Below are positions 1-11,800 of a stretch of DNA of 64,000 nucleotides, piece by piece. How positions within the stretch are numbered: the stretch's first letter is position 1; every line of letters begins with the position of its first letter. Source of the stretch: Paramecium tetraurelia (taxonomy: Eukaryota > Ciliophora > Oligohymenophorea > Peniculida > Parameciidae); assembly GCF_000165425.1 (NCBI RefSeq), contig NW_001799016.1:62001-126000 (forward strand), given 5' to 3'. A model generated the notes under the pieces. The model was not told the origin of the DNA. It saw nothing but the letters and a program-made list of their open reading frames with translations, and ran no database searches. The position numbers were made by a program, and so were the translations under genes.

Positions 1-1049
1 TGACAATCTTGCAATAACTTGGCTAGAATCTTACAATGATGATTATGATTTTATTAACAAATTCCTATATAGAACATGAATGTTAATTATTATTGGCAAT
101 CATTCATTGTAGATAACTAATTTATTTTTTATTGGGTTTCCTCAAATATGAAATCTTTGATTTCTGGCTTCTTTTTGTTAAATATCAAAGGATTTGCTTA
201 TTTAACAAATTCTAAAATTGTTGAATGATTAATTTTCAATAATAATCTGAAACTTTCAAATTACAATGGATGATCTTCATTTAAAAATTTAAATACTAAA
301 TCTCTTAATTAGGTAAAATATATTGAGTACATCTTCTCGTTTTACTTCAGAAGTGCTTATTCAGTGAATTCCTTTACTAACTCTATCAAAGAGACTCTAA
401 ATTAAGGAACAGAGTTTATTAGTTTCTCAGTTATATTTTAAGTACTTAAATTAGACATCAAAAATGAAATTTTTTATTTAATCAACATACAAAATGTATC
501 TAAATAATAATCATATCTTTTTTGATAATTCTATTCGATTTCTTTATAAAGAATACTCAAAAAGATATCTATTATTGATTGGATATCACAATTTGGTTCT
601 TAAAATTAAATATTCAGACTTTATATAATCAGTTATCTATCTATTTATTAGATTTCATCACTTTAAATTTAGTTTTACTTTTGATCATAGTATTGTTTCA
701 AGAATTATTTGATTTCATTCAAGGAATTAAACTTGATATTCTGATCTCTATTGGATATTATTTAGATCTCATTTTCCTTAATGTTTCGTTCCTCCTGTTT
801 AAAATCAAAAGAATTGAAATTTTGGATAGCATCAATTGAATCATAGACTTAATATATTTTCACTTTTTTTAATTTGATTTCTTCGGGCAATTTCTCCTCT
901 ATTTATTATTTTTAACTTTCCATTTCCTGAGATGTTAAGTAAAAATAAAGGTTAGCTCTTTCGGCCTCACTCAGAGCAAATTCACTTGAAATAGCAGGGA
1001 TTTAGAATTCTTTCAAATACTTGATAATCTCCTTTACTTTTTATTTCAT
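1..1049 (-). CDS. Uncharacterised helical protein, 3' end off window
   Basis: Seen: an uninterrupted minus-strand frame from an ATG at 1049 to the left edge of the window (about 350 codons, no TGA), with many TAA/TAG codons that read as glutamine. The start lies 26 bases after the stop of the upstream gene on the same strand. The product is rich in Gln, Lys, Ile and Leu, looks alpha-helical throughout, and shows no signal peptide, membrane span or recognisable motif. The C-terminus is not in the window. I do not recognise the family; the even helical character would suit a scaffold or HEAT-like protein, but that is a guess. Coding status is secure from frame length and ciliate-code glutamine use. 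Confidence 0.7.
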
Positions 1050-1075
1050 AATTATTTATGATTATTAATTATAAA

Positions 1076-2569
1076 TCATTCTCTCTTTTTCTTACTTATA
1101 TTCTTCTTCTAAAACTATTATAATTCTTATGACCCAATTTTCTTAAAATCATCCTTACTCATAATCTTCTCAGCCTCCTTCTCATTCTCAACTCCGTCCA
1201 ATAAATCTTTCATAGTTTAATCATCCTAATTTGAAACTGTACTTTCCTAATCATTTTTTTTTGAATCAATAGTATAATTATGATTATCATAGTATCTACA
1301 TAAGTCAACTAATTCATATGCTCTTTATTCAACTAATTACATTAATGTGATCTCTGAATTTGGGTCGTATTTAATCTATTATTTATTTGCTATTTCTAAT
1401 AATTCCTTCTCATATTCTTTGATCTCATTTTCAGCCTATTGAATTTCTTTATCCAACTTCTCACTTCTTTCTAATTGTTAAGCAAATTTAAATTTTTCAT
1501 CTTCAAATTCATTATCTTCCTTCTATTAATTTTTAGTGTATTAAGAGATCTATCTTTACAATTCTTCTATTTATTTTTCTTCTAAATCAATTTAATCACT
1601 TAAAACATTTGCCTTTTTGAACAACTCATTATTTGTTTCTTCAATTGTCCTAAATGTATGAATAATTTCTTCAATGGAGTTTAGTCCTGTTTCTTTTTTT
1701 AATTTCTCAAACATCAATTCGTAATTCGTTACATCTTCAACATCCTTCTGCATTTATATCTATTATTTAGGTTATTAGGATTCTTTTATTTATTAGGATT
1801 TACTCTCTTACTTAGTTTATTATTATTGCTATTATTAATTTTTTGGAGATTATTCCTCTGTCTCATCTAATCTATTGGTTTTTAGTATCTGTGTATATTC
1901 CTATTTATTAGATTCGACAACTTAAGTAGCTTATCTAATTAGAATTACATATTCAATTACTCTTTCATCTTATCAAATTATTCCTAACACTGATTTAATT
2001 CGTGTTCTATTTACTTTCTAATCAATAATTATTTTTTAAATTCTTCCTCTTTAGCTCGAATATCGCTTTCCAGTTTCTTAAACACATTGCTGTAAATGAC
2101 TCTCTCCCTTCTTGCTGTATTTATTTACTCCATTAATTGATTGATTTCTGCTAATGATTCATTATGTTTTAGTTTAATTTATTCTAACTAACTAAATATG
2201 TAAGAAGCTGATACCTCTCCAGTGTTTTTTATTTCTTTATTAGACTTGGCAGCTATATTCCATCTGAATTACTCATTTTTTTTCTGTGATCTTGCAACTA
2301 TTATTCAGCATTCTAAATTAGCTGTTCTAAGTCTCGCTTTTATTAAATTCTAGTTTACTTGTTTTTTGCTCTCAACTTCTATTTTTTTTGCATATGATGC
2401 ACATTCTTCTTGTAATGAATTCATCTTTTCAAAATCATTATTTTTCGAGTCTTATTATAAATCTTCTTGCAATGTTTGATTTTGCTATTTCATTTGATTA
2501 ATATGTTCTCTATTATAGAAGGACTGGTTACATATTTGCTGCTAATTAATCTTTAGATTTTCCTTTCAT
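1076..2569 (-). CDS. Outer dynein arm docking complex coiled-coil protein (CCDC114/CCDC63/CCDC151 type)
   Basis: A 467-residue coiled-coil protein after removal of four introns (2510-2531, 2337-2358, 2253-2272, 1935-1960; 22, 22, 20 and 26 nt). Removing them gives one continuous frame whose length divides by three. Known family features seen: an RRERV-x-Y-x-N-x-x-KKLE segment in the middle and, nearer the C-terminus, a Y-E-L-M-F-E-K-L-K-K-E-T-G block followed by a long helix, as in the ODA docking proteins CCDC114/CCDC63/CCDC151. A Gln-rich linker lies between these. Expected role (family): helps anchor outer dynein arms to axonemal doublets. Which of the docking paralogues it matches best cannot be decided by eye. 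The start ATG at 2569 is chosen because the frame upstream is closed by TGA and the first intron links it to the conserved frame. Confidence 0.75.
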
Positions 2570-3414
2570 TAATTTTTATATTCTTTAAAAAATATCATTA
2601 TTAATTTACAATTATTTTGAGACAAATTATTAAACATTTCTTTTAATATTTCCAAGTCATTTATCACTAAAATTCTATCATATAATACATATATAAAATA
2701 AAATCCTAAAAATAATGAAGAACAAATAATTTATATGTTTCAACTCTCAATTATTGGAGAATAAATTTGAAAAAATCAATTATTGTCGCTAACGTTTTTC
2801 TGTAATTGCTACATTTCACTTTGATTTGATTAGAGTTATTTCAAAATATGTTTTGAAAAATTCTATCCTATAACTAAGATTTACACTAAACAGATACTCC
2901 TGATTCCTACTAGTAAAAGTTGAAATTATTCCTGTTTAGATAGATTTTTTGTTAAAATTAATAGACAAGGTATGTTTTTTCAATATAAACTATTATATCT
3001 ATTATTTACACCATTTTTAATAAATTTATATACTCTCAATATATAAACCGCTTGTAGTCACGAACTTAAAGCACTTAGAAACCAAATATAATCTACAAAG
3101 CATATTTTAACAAAATTATAAAATTACTTAATAATTGAAAAAAATATTTTTTTAGATTACTTTATACTTCCTATATTACCAAACAATCTAATCTAATAGA
3201 ATACACATTTCTTCGAATACTTGTAAGAGATTTGCACTATTTCATGTGATACATTTGAAAAATCATGTATATTTTTTTTAAATTAGATTAGTATATTTGT
3301 AATAATTAGAATGGCAATTTTGATAACATGCATACAGCAAATATCATATGGAATGAAAGGCAGTTGATATCTTCTATAATAAATTAATTTGTTTTATATA
3401 ATTATCATAAACAC
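2570..3414. other. Intergenic, AT-rich, nothing recognised
   Basis: About 845 bases between two divergently transcribed genes. Only short frames are present and none shows conserved motifs or a credible splice pattern. It probably holds both promoters. Confidence 0.6.
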
Positions 3415-3954
3415 ATGATAAGCGAAATAACTCGTAATTTAGGATTATACAAAGCACTTTTTTTAGTAATAGGAGTAGTGCTTATTGTGTTTTGCTTCTT
3501 TTTTAATGTGGCTGAATTATTGTCAACAGGAAGCGGATCGTATTACCTCACCTTCTCAGGAAAAACTCATTCATCAATAAACTCTATGGATTGTTATATG
3601 AATATACCTGACTGCAATGGCGATGCTTTATGCAAAACCGTCAAAACAACGCCTTATTTAGGTGGATTTGCATTGGGATTTGCCGGATTAGTTCTCTTGT
3701 TTTCATTAGGGGAATCCCTCATTAGTAGAGTACTTAAACAATTTCATATTTGGTTAATCCAAATGATATCACTCTTCTTTTGTTGGGCATTATTGTTGAT
3801 TATTCCTATTTTGTATTTGACAGCAGGAAGTAGAATTTGGGATGTAAGTTGGCTTCCATTATTCTTTGAATTTGCCGCCTTATTTTCAACAACCATTTCA
3901 GCCTTTCTTTATTATAAAAGTAAGGAAGGCAAAGGCCTGGGAATATTATCATGA
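3415..3954 (+). CDS. Four-span membrane protein, unknown family
   Basis: Intronless 179-codon frame ending in TGA at 3952. Four strongly hydrophobic segments are visible, at roughly residues 11-33, 83-102, 115-138 and 146-167. A polar loop between spans 1 and 2 carries three close cysteines (about residues 60-74), which suggests a disulphide-bonded loop in the lumen or outside the cell. The layout resembles tetraspan or claudin-like proteins, but the tetraspanin CCG motif is absent. GC content is higher than in the flanks, as expected for coding DNA. Function unknown. Confidence 0.7.
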   Translation: MISEITRNLGLYKALFLVIGVVLIVFCFFFNVAELLSTGSGSYYLTFSGKTHSSINSMDCYMNIPDCNGDALCKTVKTTPYLGGFALGFAGLVLLFSLGESLISRVLKQFHIWLIQMISLFFCWALLLIIPILYLTAGSRIWDVSWLPLFFEFAALFSTTISAFLYYKSKEGKGLGILS

Positions 3955-4417
3955 TAATGTTATAAACCAATATTTAGATATTTTATAAATAAATCCATAA
4001 AAATTGACCTTTGGTTTGAGCAGAATTAAATTTCCTTCTTGATAACCTCTTAAATTAAGAAAGGACATAAATTTAGAAAGGAACGAGATGATAATGGATT
4101 TAAATCTATATAAAGATATTTTAAATATTTAATTAAATAAAATTATTGTAATCATAGTAGTTTATTAATTTATGATATATTAGAGTGAGAACAAGAAATA
4201 AAATATGAAGAATTATGGTCATCATGAGAAAAAGTATCTTATTTAAAGAGACTGAAATATATCTTTTTTCTGGTTGGTAACTGACAGAAATCAACATAAA
4301 TATAATATTAAATAAATAATATATACATTTGAATGCTATCTTAAATACGATAATTTATTTTTGATTAATAATTATAATAGAGATTTATAAAACATAGTAT
4401 TATTATTATTTTTCTTT
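3955..4417. other. Intergenic between convergent genes
   Basis: About 460 AT-rich bases between two convergent genes. No coherent frame, RNA gene or repeat seen. Confidence 0.55.
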
Positions 4418-6842
4418 TCATAAATTTTACAAATAAAGTATAATTATATCATAGAGCACCTGTAAGAATTATATGTAAGGCTTATTTGATATAATTAGCT
4501 CATTTAAAATTATTTCATTATTTGGCCAATTCATAAATATTTCGATATATTATGCACTCTGTCCATTAGAATCAAATTAGAACATACATTCAAAATTCTC
4601 GATGTTGGATATCATAAATTTTTGTTGTTGCAAAAGTGCAAAAAGTAACTAAAACCTTTCTTTGTTGTAATCATCTAAGTAAATGTAATAATGAGTTCTA
4701 AAATCTTTAGGAATATTAATAACTTTCAGTTGATATTGAATATTCGCATTCAAAGAACAATTTAAATAAATAGTATAATTCGAATTAATGGTGACTTCTA
4801 GAGAGCAACTAATCAAATCTAAAAGAGAAATGGATTTATTCCTCATTAAATTGCACTCTATTTTATGCTTACGAGCTGTAAATTAATGTTAAACTAGGAT
4901 GTCAGATTACTTGATATCCAATTAATATTATTAAAATTTATTATGGATTGTCAATACATAATTGATCTTTTCTTCTTCTTGATTGATAGAGACTTCATAC
5001 TGGATATTGAAGTTTTCATCAAGATACAGGGTTTGTTTTTTAAAGAATAATGTTTTCAACAAGCTCTCTATTTCTGGGTTGGTCAGATTATACTAATTTC
5101 TGAAATTAATAATCTTTGTAATATCTTTGGAGATTGCGAACTGCTGTGATAATTGAGGCATCCTATTTTATTAGACATTATCATAATTAGTAGTATTGAG
5201 AGTCTTCAACTGATAATACCCATTTTCCCAATTGTTGATAACTTCTTAGAAGTCGTTATCAAAAATATTAATTAATCTCTGAGTAATCTTAAGTTGAAAC
5301 TTATCCTTATCATAAAGGAGACTCTAATATTGATCTATAATTTTCCTTAGCGTTTAAAGAGTGTGATCCTAGAAATGTTATCCATATAAAAACTTCTTCC
5401 CCTTCTCTAATTTATGGGAATGTTATGCTTGATACTTAGTAATTGCAATTGTTTCTTTGTTGTAGAGATCTAAAATTTAGGTTTACTTTTCATTAAAAAG
5501 AATCTTTTTAATTTTTTATAAATCTTTCACAGTTTTCAGGTAATTAACAACACTTAAATCTTCCATTATAATAGTCTAAGACTGTATATAGGTCTTAATA
5601 TTCTAAATGCCTTGTTTTGTGAAGAATAGTAGGAAGGATTTCATATTAGGAATTAGAATATTTTCCTAAGAGAATTTATTCTTAATAATTTCATTGAGAG
5701 ATTTACAATTTCTGTCATAAGCAACAAAATTATAATGAACCTTAAACAACTTCAACCACAATTACTCATATGCATAAATTGACATAAACAATGCTCCTAT
5801 GGTATACAGGGATCCAAATATTCCCCCTACATAAGCCAAGAAGTCCCCGATACTTACATAATTACGTTTTGTATACAAGGAATACTAACTAGTTCTAAAG
5901 AATAACTTGGCTATTTCTTAATTTTTAGATATATCATACTCATGATAATTCTATTTTTCTGAAGTCTCTTATTTCTCCAACACTACATAGTTTTAATAAT
6001 CATAATCAGTTCCATCATCAATAATTGATGGATTGGTGTAAACATCCCAATTACGAAGGAACATGTCCACAGATCCGAATTATTTTAATGGATTCAATAA
6101 CATGTAATAATCTCTATCTAGGAATCCAGTATAACTATTAGTTTAAGCTGTGTTGACATTTACGTTAGTGATCATCAAATTGATGTTAAGTTCTCCGTCA
6201 ATAGAGTTGATGTAATCTATAGTCTCTTCAGTACTTGGACATTAATAATCATAATCATATTGTCCAGGCTTACAAGGAATGGCAGAAATTTTCAAATATT
6301 GAAACAATTTGGATCCAAATTTGCCTTGTAAGGCATACGTTATGTTTCCGAATTAGGGACATACCCAATCTGTATAGTTGTTGAAAACCAACTATTCAAA
6401 CATATCCACATTATAAAAATATAGATTTTCAAAATCTTTAATAGTGCATTTTGTAAAAGGAACAGTTTAAGTGGTTTTATTGAATCCATCTGTTACAGAG
6501 ATGTGTTCTAATTTAAATGTAAAGTAAGGTTTCTTTTAATAATGATTAATTTGATACATTAATATAGTCAGATTATCTAATTTATAATGCAAACATGAAA
6601 TTTTATGAATTTAACTCAATTAATGATGGAGTATCACTAAATATAGTATTTGTAGTTACTAGCAATTTGTTTTTAGATATTAACGAAACAAATTGTAGGA
6701 TGATGTTGTAAGTGAGCCAACCGACCAAAGCCAAACTTACCAATCCTCCTAGTTTTGTTTAATATTTTAGACGATTAAATCCAATTAATGTTATCGGAAC
6801 TCCGAATATGTCTAATCTTCTCAAAATAGTTGATAATTTCAT
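4418..6842 (-). CDS. Ciliate two-span membrane protein with large extracytosolic loop
   Basis: Predicted 799 residues with one 25-nt intron (6533-6557); the spliced length divides by three. Start at 6842 (M-K-L-S-T). Near the N-terminus comes a short LDIFGVP motif, then a KYQTKLGG-type stretch leading into a first membrane span (about residues 35-55). A roughly 300-residue polar domain rich in Asn, Tyr and Asp follows, then a second span introduced by a GDFLAYVGGIFG-type motif, then a long helical cytosolic tail. I recognise this arrangement from a large family of ciliate membrane proteins of unknown function; it has no named domain that I can cite. It is divergent from the next gene across a 77-base gap. 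Confidence 0.7.
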
Positions 6843-6919
6843 TAATGACTATATTTAATATTATGTTTATGGTATTAATCTCAAAAAAGGAATTTGAATT
6901 ATTAAAATTATAAGTATTA
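6843..6919. promoter_or_regulatory. 77-bp bidirectional promoter region
   Basis: The two flanking start codons face away from each other with only 77 bases between them, so the region must hold both transcription starts and both 5' leaders. This is inferred from the gene starts; no specific element was identified. Confidence 0.45.
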
Positions 6920-8107
6920 ATGTTGGTTCTATTCACAATATTTACCATCACATATGCCCGATTACTCCAAAGAGGACCCCCTCCTAGGAATGACGATAAT
7001 AGGAGATAGCACAATAGCACAATCAATGAATTATTTGAGAATTTAGCTAAGAACCTAGATTAGGATTAAAAGGATGAATTATCATTTATCAACAGCTATA
7101 TATTTGATTAAGGATATCAATATTACATGAAATAAAATCAAGAAAGAAAAGAAAAAATTCTGGTTGCCTTCTTAGGTATGGCCGAAGAATTAGATAAATA
7201 AACAGAATAAGAAAATAAGAGAATTGAAAATGATATTGAATATTTTAGTTCTCTCAATAATACAGATAAAGATATCGTATTAACCAAGATTTCCAAAGAA
7301 TTAGAAAGAAATTTAAATGATACTACAAAACAGTTCACTAGCAAGTAGGTTTTGAACATTATCCAAAAACAAATTGAAGATTTTAAGGCTAAACCTGATA
7401 GATCAATTTTATCAACATGGGATACAACAAGTTCTATTTAAAAGTAAAAGAAAGAGGAATAAGAATTAGAAGAGATTGAATATCAAATTTAAGAGTTCTT
7501 AGATTAAGGCTTATCTGATGAAGAAGTAAAAAAGAATATTACTTTATTTATTAATCAATACTTTAATGGAACTCAAAACCTGCCAGGTGATATAAAAAAT
7601 ATAGATTAGATTATCAAAGATATGTCTCAACAAGAGAAATAAAAGAATTCTACTGAAACATTCAGAAACATTAGACAAGAAATAAGATAAATTATAAGAG
7701 ACTCACTTAGAGAAGGGAAATCAGAAGATGAAATCAAGGAAACAATTCAAGAATTTCTGAATTAAAAAGGCTTCTAGAACCTCAATTAAAATTAAAAAGA
7801 ATAGATTCAATCAATGATTTCAAATGAGTTCATCAGATTTAAAAGATAAGAAGACTATAAAAATAAAGTATCTTAAAATTCTACTTAATCAGAAGACGAC
7901 AACGAAGATGATGATCCTATTGATACAACTACAAATGGTAACTCAGAAGAATAACATACCTTAATTTATGTTGGAGTATTCGGTGCACTTATATTTGTGA
8001 TGATTCTACTTTTTGTAATTAGAAGGTACAAGATGAAGTAAAACTAAAGTAAACAAATTAGATTCAAAATCCAAGAGAGTTAATAAGAAGTAGAATAAAT
8101 GGAATGA
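6920..8107 (+). CDS. Single-span (type I) membrane protein with helical ectodomain
   Basis: Intronless, 395 residues. The start at 6920 gives a short N-terminal hydrophobic segment ending in a small-residue site (T-Y-A, about residue 13), consistent with a signal peptide. A long, very polar, Glu/Gln/Lys/Asn-rich helical region follows, then an acidic Asp/Glu patch just before a single membrane span (about residues 345-367) and a basic 28-residue cytosolic tail. The topology is therefore type I. No catalytic motif is visible and the family is not recognised. It shares a very short promoter with the divergent membrane protein upstream; the two might be co-expressed, but that is inference. Confidence 0.65.
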
Positions 8108-8191
8108 ATTCATTACAATATAACCGATATTAATTTGTTTCATCTCATTCTATTATTATAATAATATCATCGAATATATAAATAGAAGGAA

Positions 8192-8849
8192 ATGACTGAT
8201 CTGAGAGATTTTGATATCAAACAGTTACATAACAATATCTAAAGTTGCTTCTAATATTTAGACAAGTAGATATATAGAGCAATGAATGTAGCACCAATTA
8301 ATAATACTATAATTATTGAAAAACCTAATACAGCAATGTATTTATAAGATGATTTCAAGAGCTCATGAATATAAAGAATTGTAACATCATGTGAAATAAC
8401 TATAAGTAAAATATGATGAGGTTTGTTACAAGTACATGTAACTTTTAACGAAATACCAAAAACTAAAGATTACACTAAAATTCTAACAAGAAGAAATAGA
8501 TCATTAATGCGAATTAATCAAGGAAATGAAATTAACGCAACTTCAAAGACCTGAAGTTATATAGATACCAGTGTATGAATATTTGAGGGAGTTTACTAAA
8601 AATAATCATAGTCAATTAAGTAATTTTTTATAAATATTGATTCATACAAAAAAGATGGATCTCTCAATGATAGAGTTGCTTTAGAATATTGAGAAGTATT
8701 ATAGACCTTAAAATAAAATGCTATTTTAAGACAAATATGTCTATCCAAAGGTGCCATTGAGGAAAATAAGGGAACGAATATTAAAGACATTGCCTGATCA
8801 GGTAGTTTCATAAAATATAGTGCCTGAAAGATCAATATCCTTTTAATGA
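8192..8849 (+). CDS. Small coiled-coil protein, unknown
   Basis: Two open segments are joined by a 22-nt intron (8338-8359). Splicing removes an in-frame TGA at 8366 and gives a 211-residue product whose length divides by three. The middle (about residues 50-100) is a heptad-like coiled coil, and the C-terminal third is basic with Arg/Lys/Ile/Leu helices. There is no signal peptide or membrane span. The opposite strand also carries an open hydrophobic frame over the first half, but it has no start codon and runs into the second exon, so the plus-strand model is preferred. Family not recognised. Confidence 0.6.
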
Positions 8850-8899
8850 AATTTTTGGTTATTTTTTATAACAATTGATTATTTATTTATTTTATTTTA

Positions 8900-11800
8900 A
8901 TGTCAGAGGAAGGGAAGAATCTGACAGACAAGTCATTGGAATCCAACAATTAAAATTCTCTATATCGATTGATATATTTGATGGTTCGGGATTCAAATTA
9001 ATCGATTATAGTGCACAGCTTAGCCATGTTAATCACTCTGATGTAAATTCATTATTTCAAATTCCATCATATGGTATAATCATTATTGTATAGAGATTGT
9101 ATCAGTATGGTAGGACAGTAATGCAGACACATTGACTTAAATCTTTGGATATTTTAATTTTACCCATTATTTGTTAAACTAGGATTATAGTGCAGTATAA
9201 ATATTAATTTATGTTTCTATTGCATTATTATGTTTTTGGGTGTTCTTATTTTTAATATCAATCATATTTATAGTCAACTAGAAAGATCCAGTATAATTAT
9301 TAATCAACGTATTAAAATACCTGACCTTTGTGTTTAGTACTATACTGTATATACCTATGTTATTCCTATTCACAGTAATACTTTATTAAGATTATGTAGT
9401 TTTCAATCAGTTGTACAAATGGGTATATGGATGACTTTTCAAATCAAAAATGTTGGTAAGGATTGTTAGTCATAGATCAAATAATATCAATTATTGGATT
9501 AATAATTCTATCCATCATGTGCTCAGCAGTTAATTATTTATTTTTTGATGGTTCTTTTGATCAGGAGAAGGCATTATCAAAGAGAAATGGAAGGTGTACA
9601 ACCTTAACCTCAACTCATTTCGGCATTGTTGTGTTGCTATCTATGTTACCACACAATAGTAATTCATAAGTGTTTTTTGAAGTCTATTAATTAATTGGAT
9701 CAGTGGTTTGCTTTTTATATGCAAAGAGAAATGATGCATATAATAACAGGTTAATGTAGAAGCTGTGTTTGACATTTCTTACTTTAGAAATGTGGGCATC
9801 TCTTATGTTGTGTATATCTAATTTAGTGGAGAAGAGAATAATGGTTGGATCTTTATATACTTGGTTATTTTGCCTGCCTTTTGTATTCATGATATAGCTG
9901 TTGCAATAATAGAAGAGGGAATAGTGTTTGATGATTTATGTGAATAAGTTTGATAATCCTGTTTAATTGGTGAATCATGTACATGAAGTCATCAAATTAG
10001 TAGAATATGATAAAAAAAGATTGCCATAAGGGTAGTTGTTAAATGGTTACATTGAATTTCACAATTAAACTTGTCCAAATCCTTTATGTCCATTAAAAAA
10101 GGTGAAATTCTCTTTGAATATGTTCAAAGTAAAAAATGAAATAGTCAGTAAAACAGACAAAAGACATTAATTAATCTATGATACTATGACAAGGCTGTTC
10201 ATTATGGGAATCGGGAAATTTCCAACTGATGTATTCATTCGAATAGAATACTCACTGTTTACATTGAGGATATTGAAATCCAAACCTTAAGCTTTGGAAG
10301 AATTAAGCAATATTGAAAAACTAAAGACATCTTTTGATGAAAAATATATAGTTTTCTATATTAAAAGTGTGATTGAGGCTGAGATATCCGAGTTAAGTGG
10401 GGAAGGATAGGATTTCACGGAATAAAGAGACTTTGATGAGAAGTTTGGATCCTTTAAATAAGCTATGGAAAGAAGTGTAAGTTTACTGATGGAGTTCTGG
10501 TCTTAATTTGCTGATGAGAAACCTGATTTGGTTAAGCTGTATGAGATTGGATCAAAATTGTTTCCGATTAGGATGTATGTTGATACGACTTGGAAAAGAC
10601 TTTAAAGAATCTAAAATCAATAACTACCATAAGCATTGAGATTATATTCTAAATATTTAATTGAAATATTCAATGATCGGATATCAGGATTTGATTTACT
10701 TGAATAAGCTAGAAAAATAGAGAGTTCGTTTGCTCAAAGAAAAGCTTTTAAATTAGGAATGACTTCAAATTTGAATGTTGATGGACAAGAAGATGGTTGT
10801 GTTTTTATTTCATTGGAAGAGGAGAAGTTTGGTTAAATCTATGCTATTAATATGGCTGCTGCTTCATTATTGGGATTTGATAAAAATGAACTTATGAATA
10901 AGAAAGTCAATAATATTATGCCTTCATTATACGCAAAGCATCACGATGACTTTTTAAGAAGATTCTTGGATACAAATGAAGCCACTCTATTGAATAAAGA
11001 AAGGTTGTTACTAGGGAAGCATAAGAACGGATATTTGTAAGGGATAAATGTGTTATTGAGACCTGTTTATCATGTTTTAAAAGAAGGAGTAGAGTTTGTA
11101 GGTACATTCAAAAAGGAAAAGAGAATCAAGGATGTAGCATATTTAGTTTGTAATAAGGAGTACGTGGTAGAAGATATTTCAGGAGGTTGTATAAATTTAT
11201 TGGGGTTGGATATAAAGTCTTTACAAATTTAAGAAATCCATCTTTTTGATTTGTTTCCAGAGATTAAGGAATGTTATGGTGATTTTAAATTGAAATAAGG
11301 AAAATCGGTTGATTTCATATTGCCAAAAATCTTAGATGATCATATTGCATTTGGAGCATCAGATACATCTATTAAATTAAGTGTGTCCATTTTGGATATT
11401 AACTTTCTAATAATGAAAAATTCAGAAAATGAATAAGGTTTGGCTGGATATTAAGTAAGGGTCGAAAGACAAATTGATTTGTCGACTTCAAATATCAAAT
11501 AATTTCAGTAGAAAACTTTTAAGAATCAAAATTTTTCATTTAGATTATAATTTCAACAAACTGGAATGCATTTCTATGGAGAATTTACTGATGCTAATTA
11601 CAGTGAAATGATCACTCATATCCAAGATTAGAGTATGTTCACTAATTAAGAGTATGATCTGAAAAGTAAAGAAGTTGAGAAGAATGAGGATGTCGTTGAT
11701 TACTCTTAAGGTATCAGGGTAATGAGATTGTTTGAGGGTGTGATCTATGATATAGAAAAGTTTTAATCGGATGCAGATATGGAAAGTTTCGAGGAAATTC

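Noticed and set aside
8146-8436. Hydrophobic minus-strand frame resembling a membrane protein end
   Set aside because: It has no start codon, runs antisense into the second exon of a well-supported plus-strand gene, and the plus strand is completed by a normal 22-nt intron.
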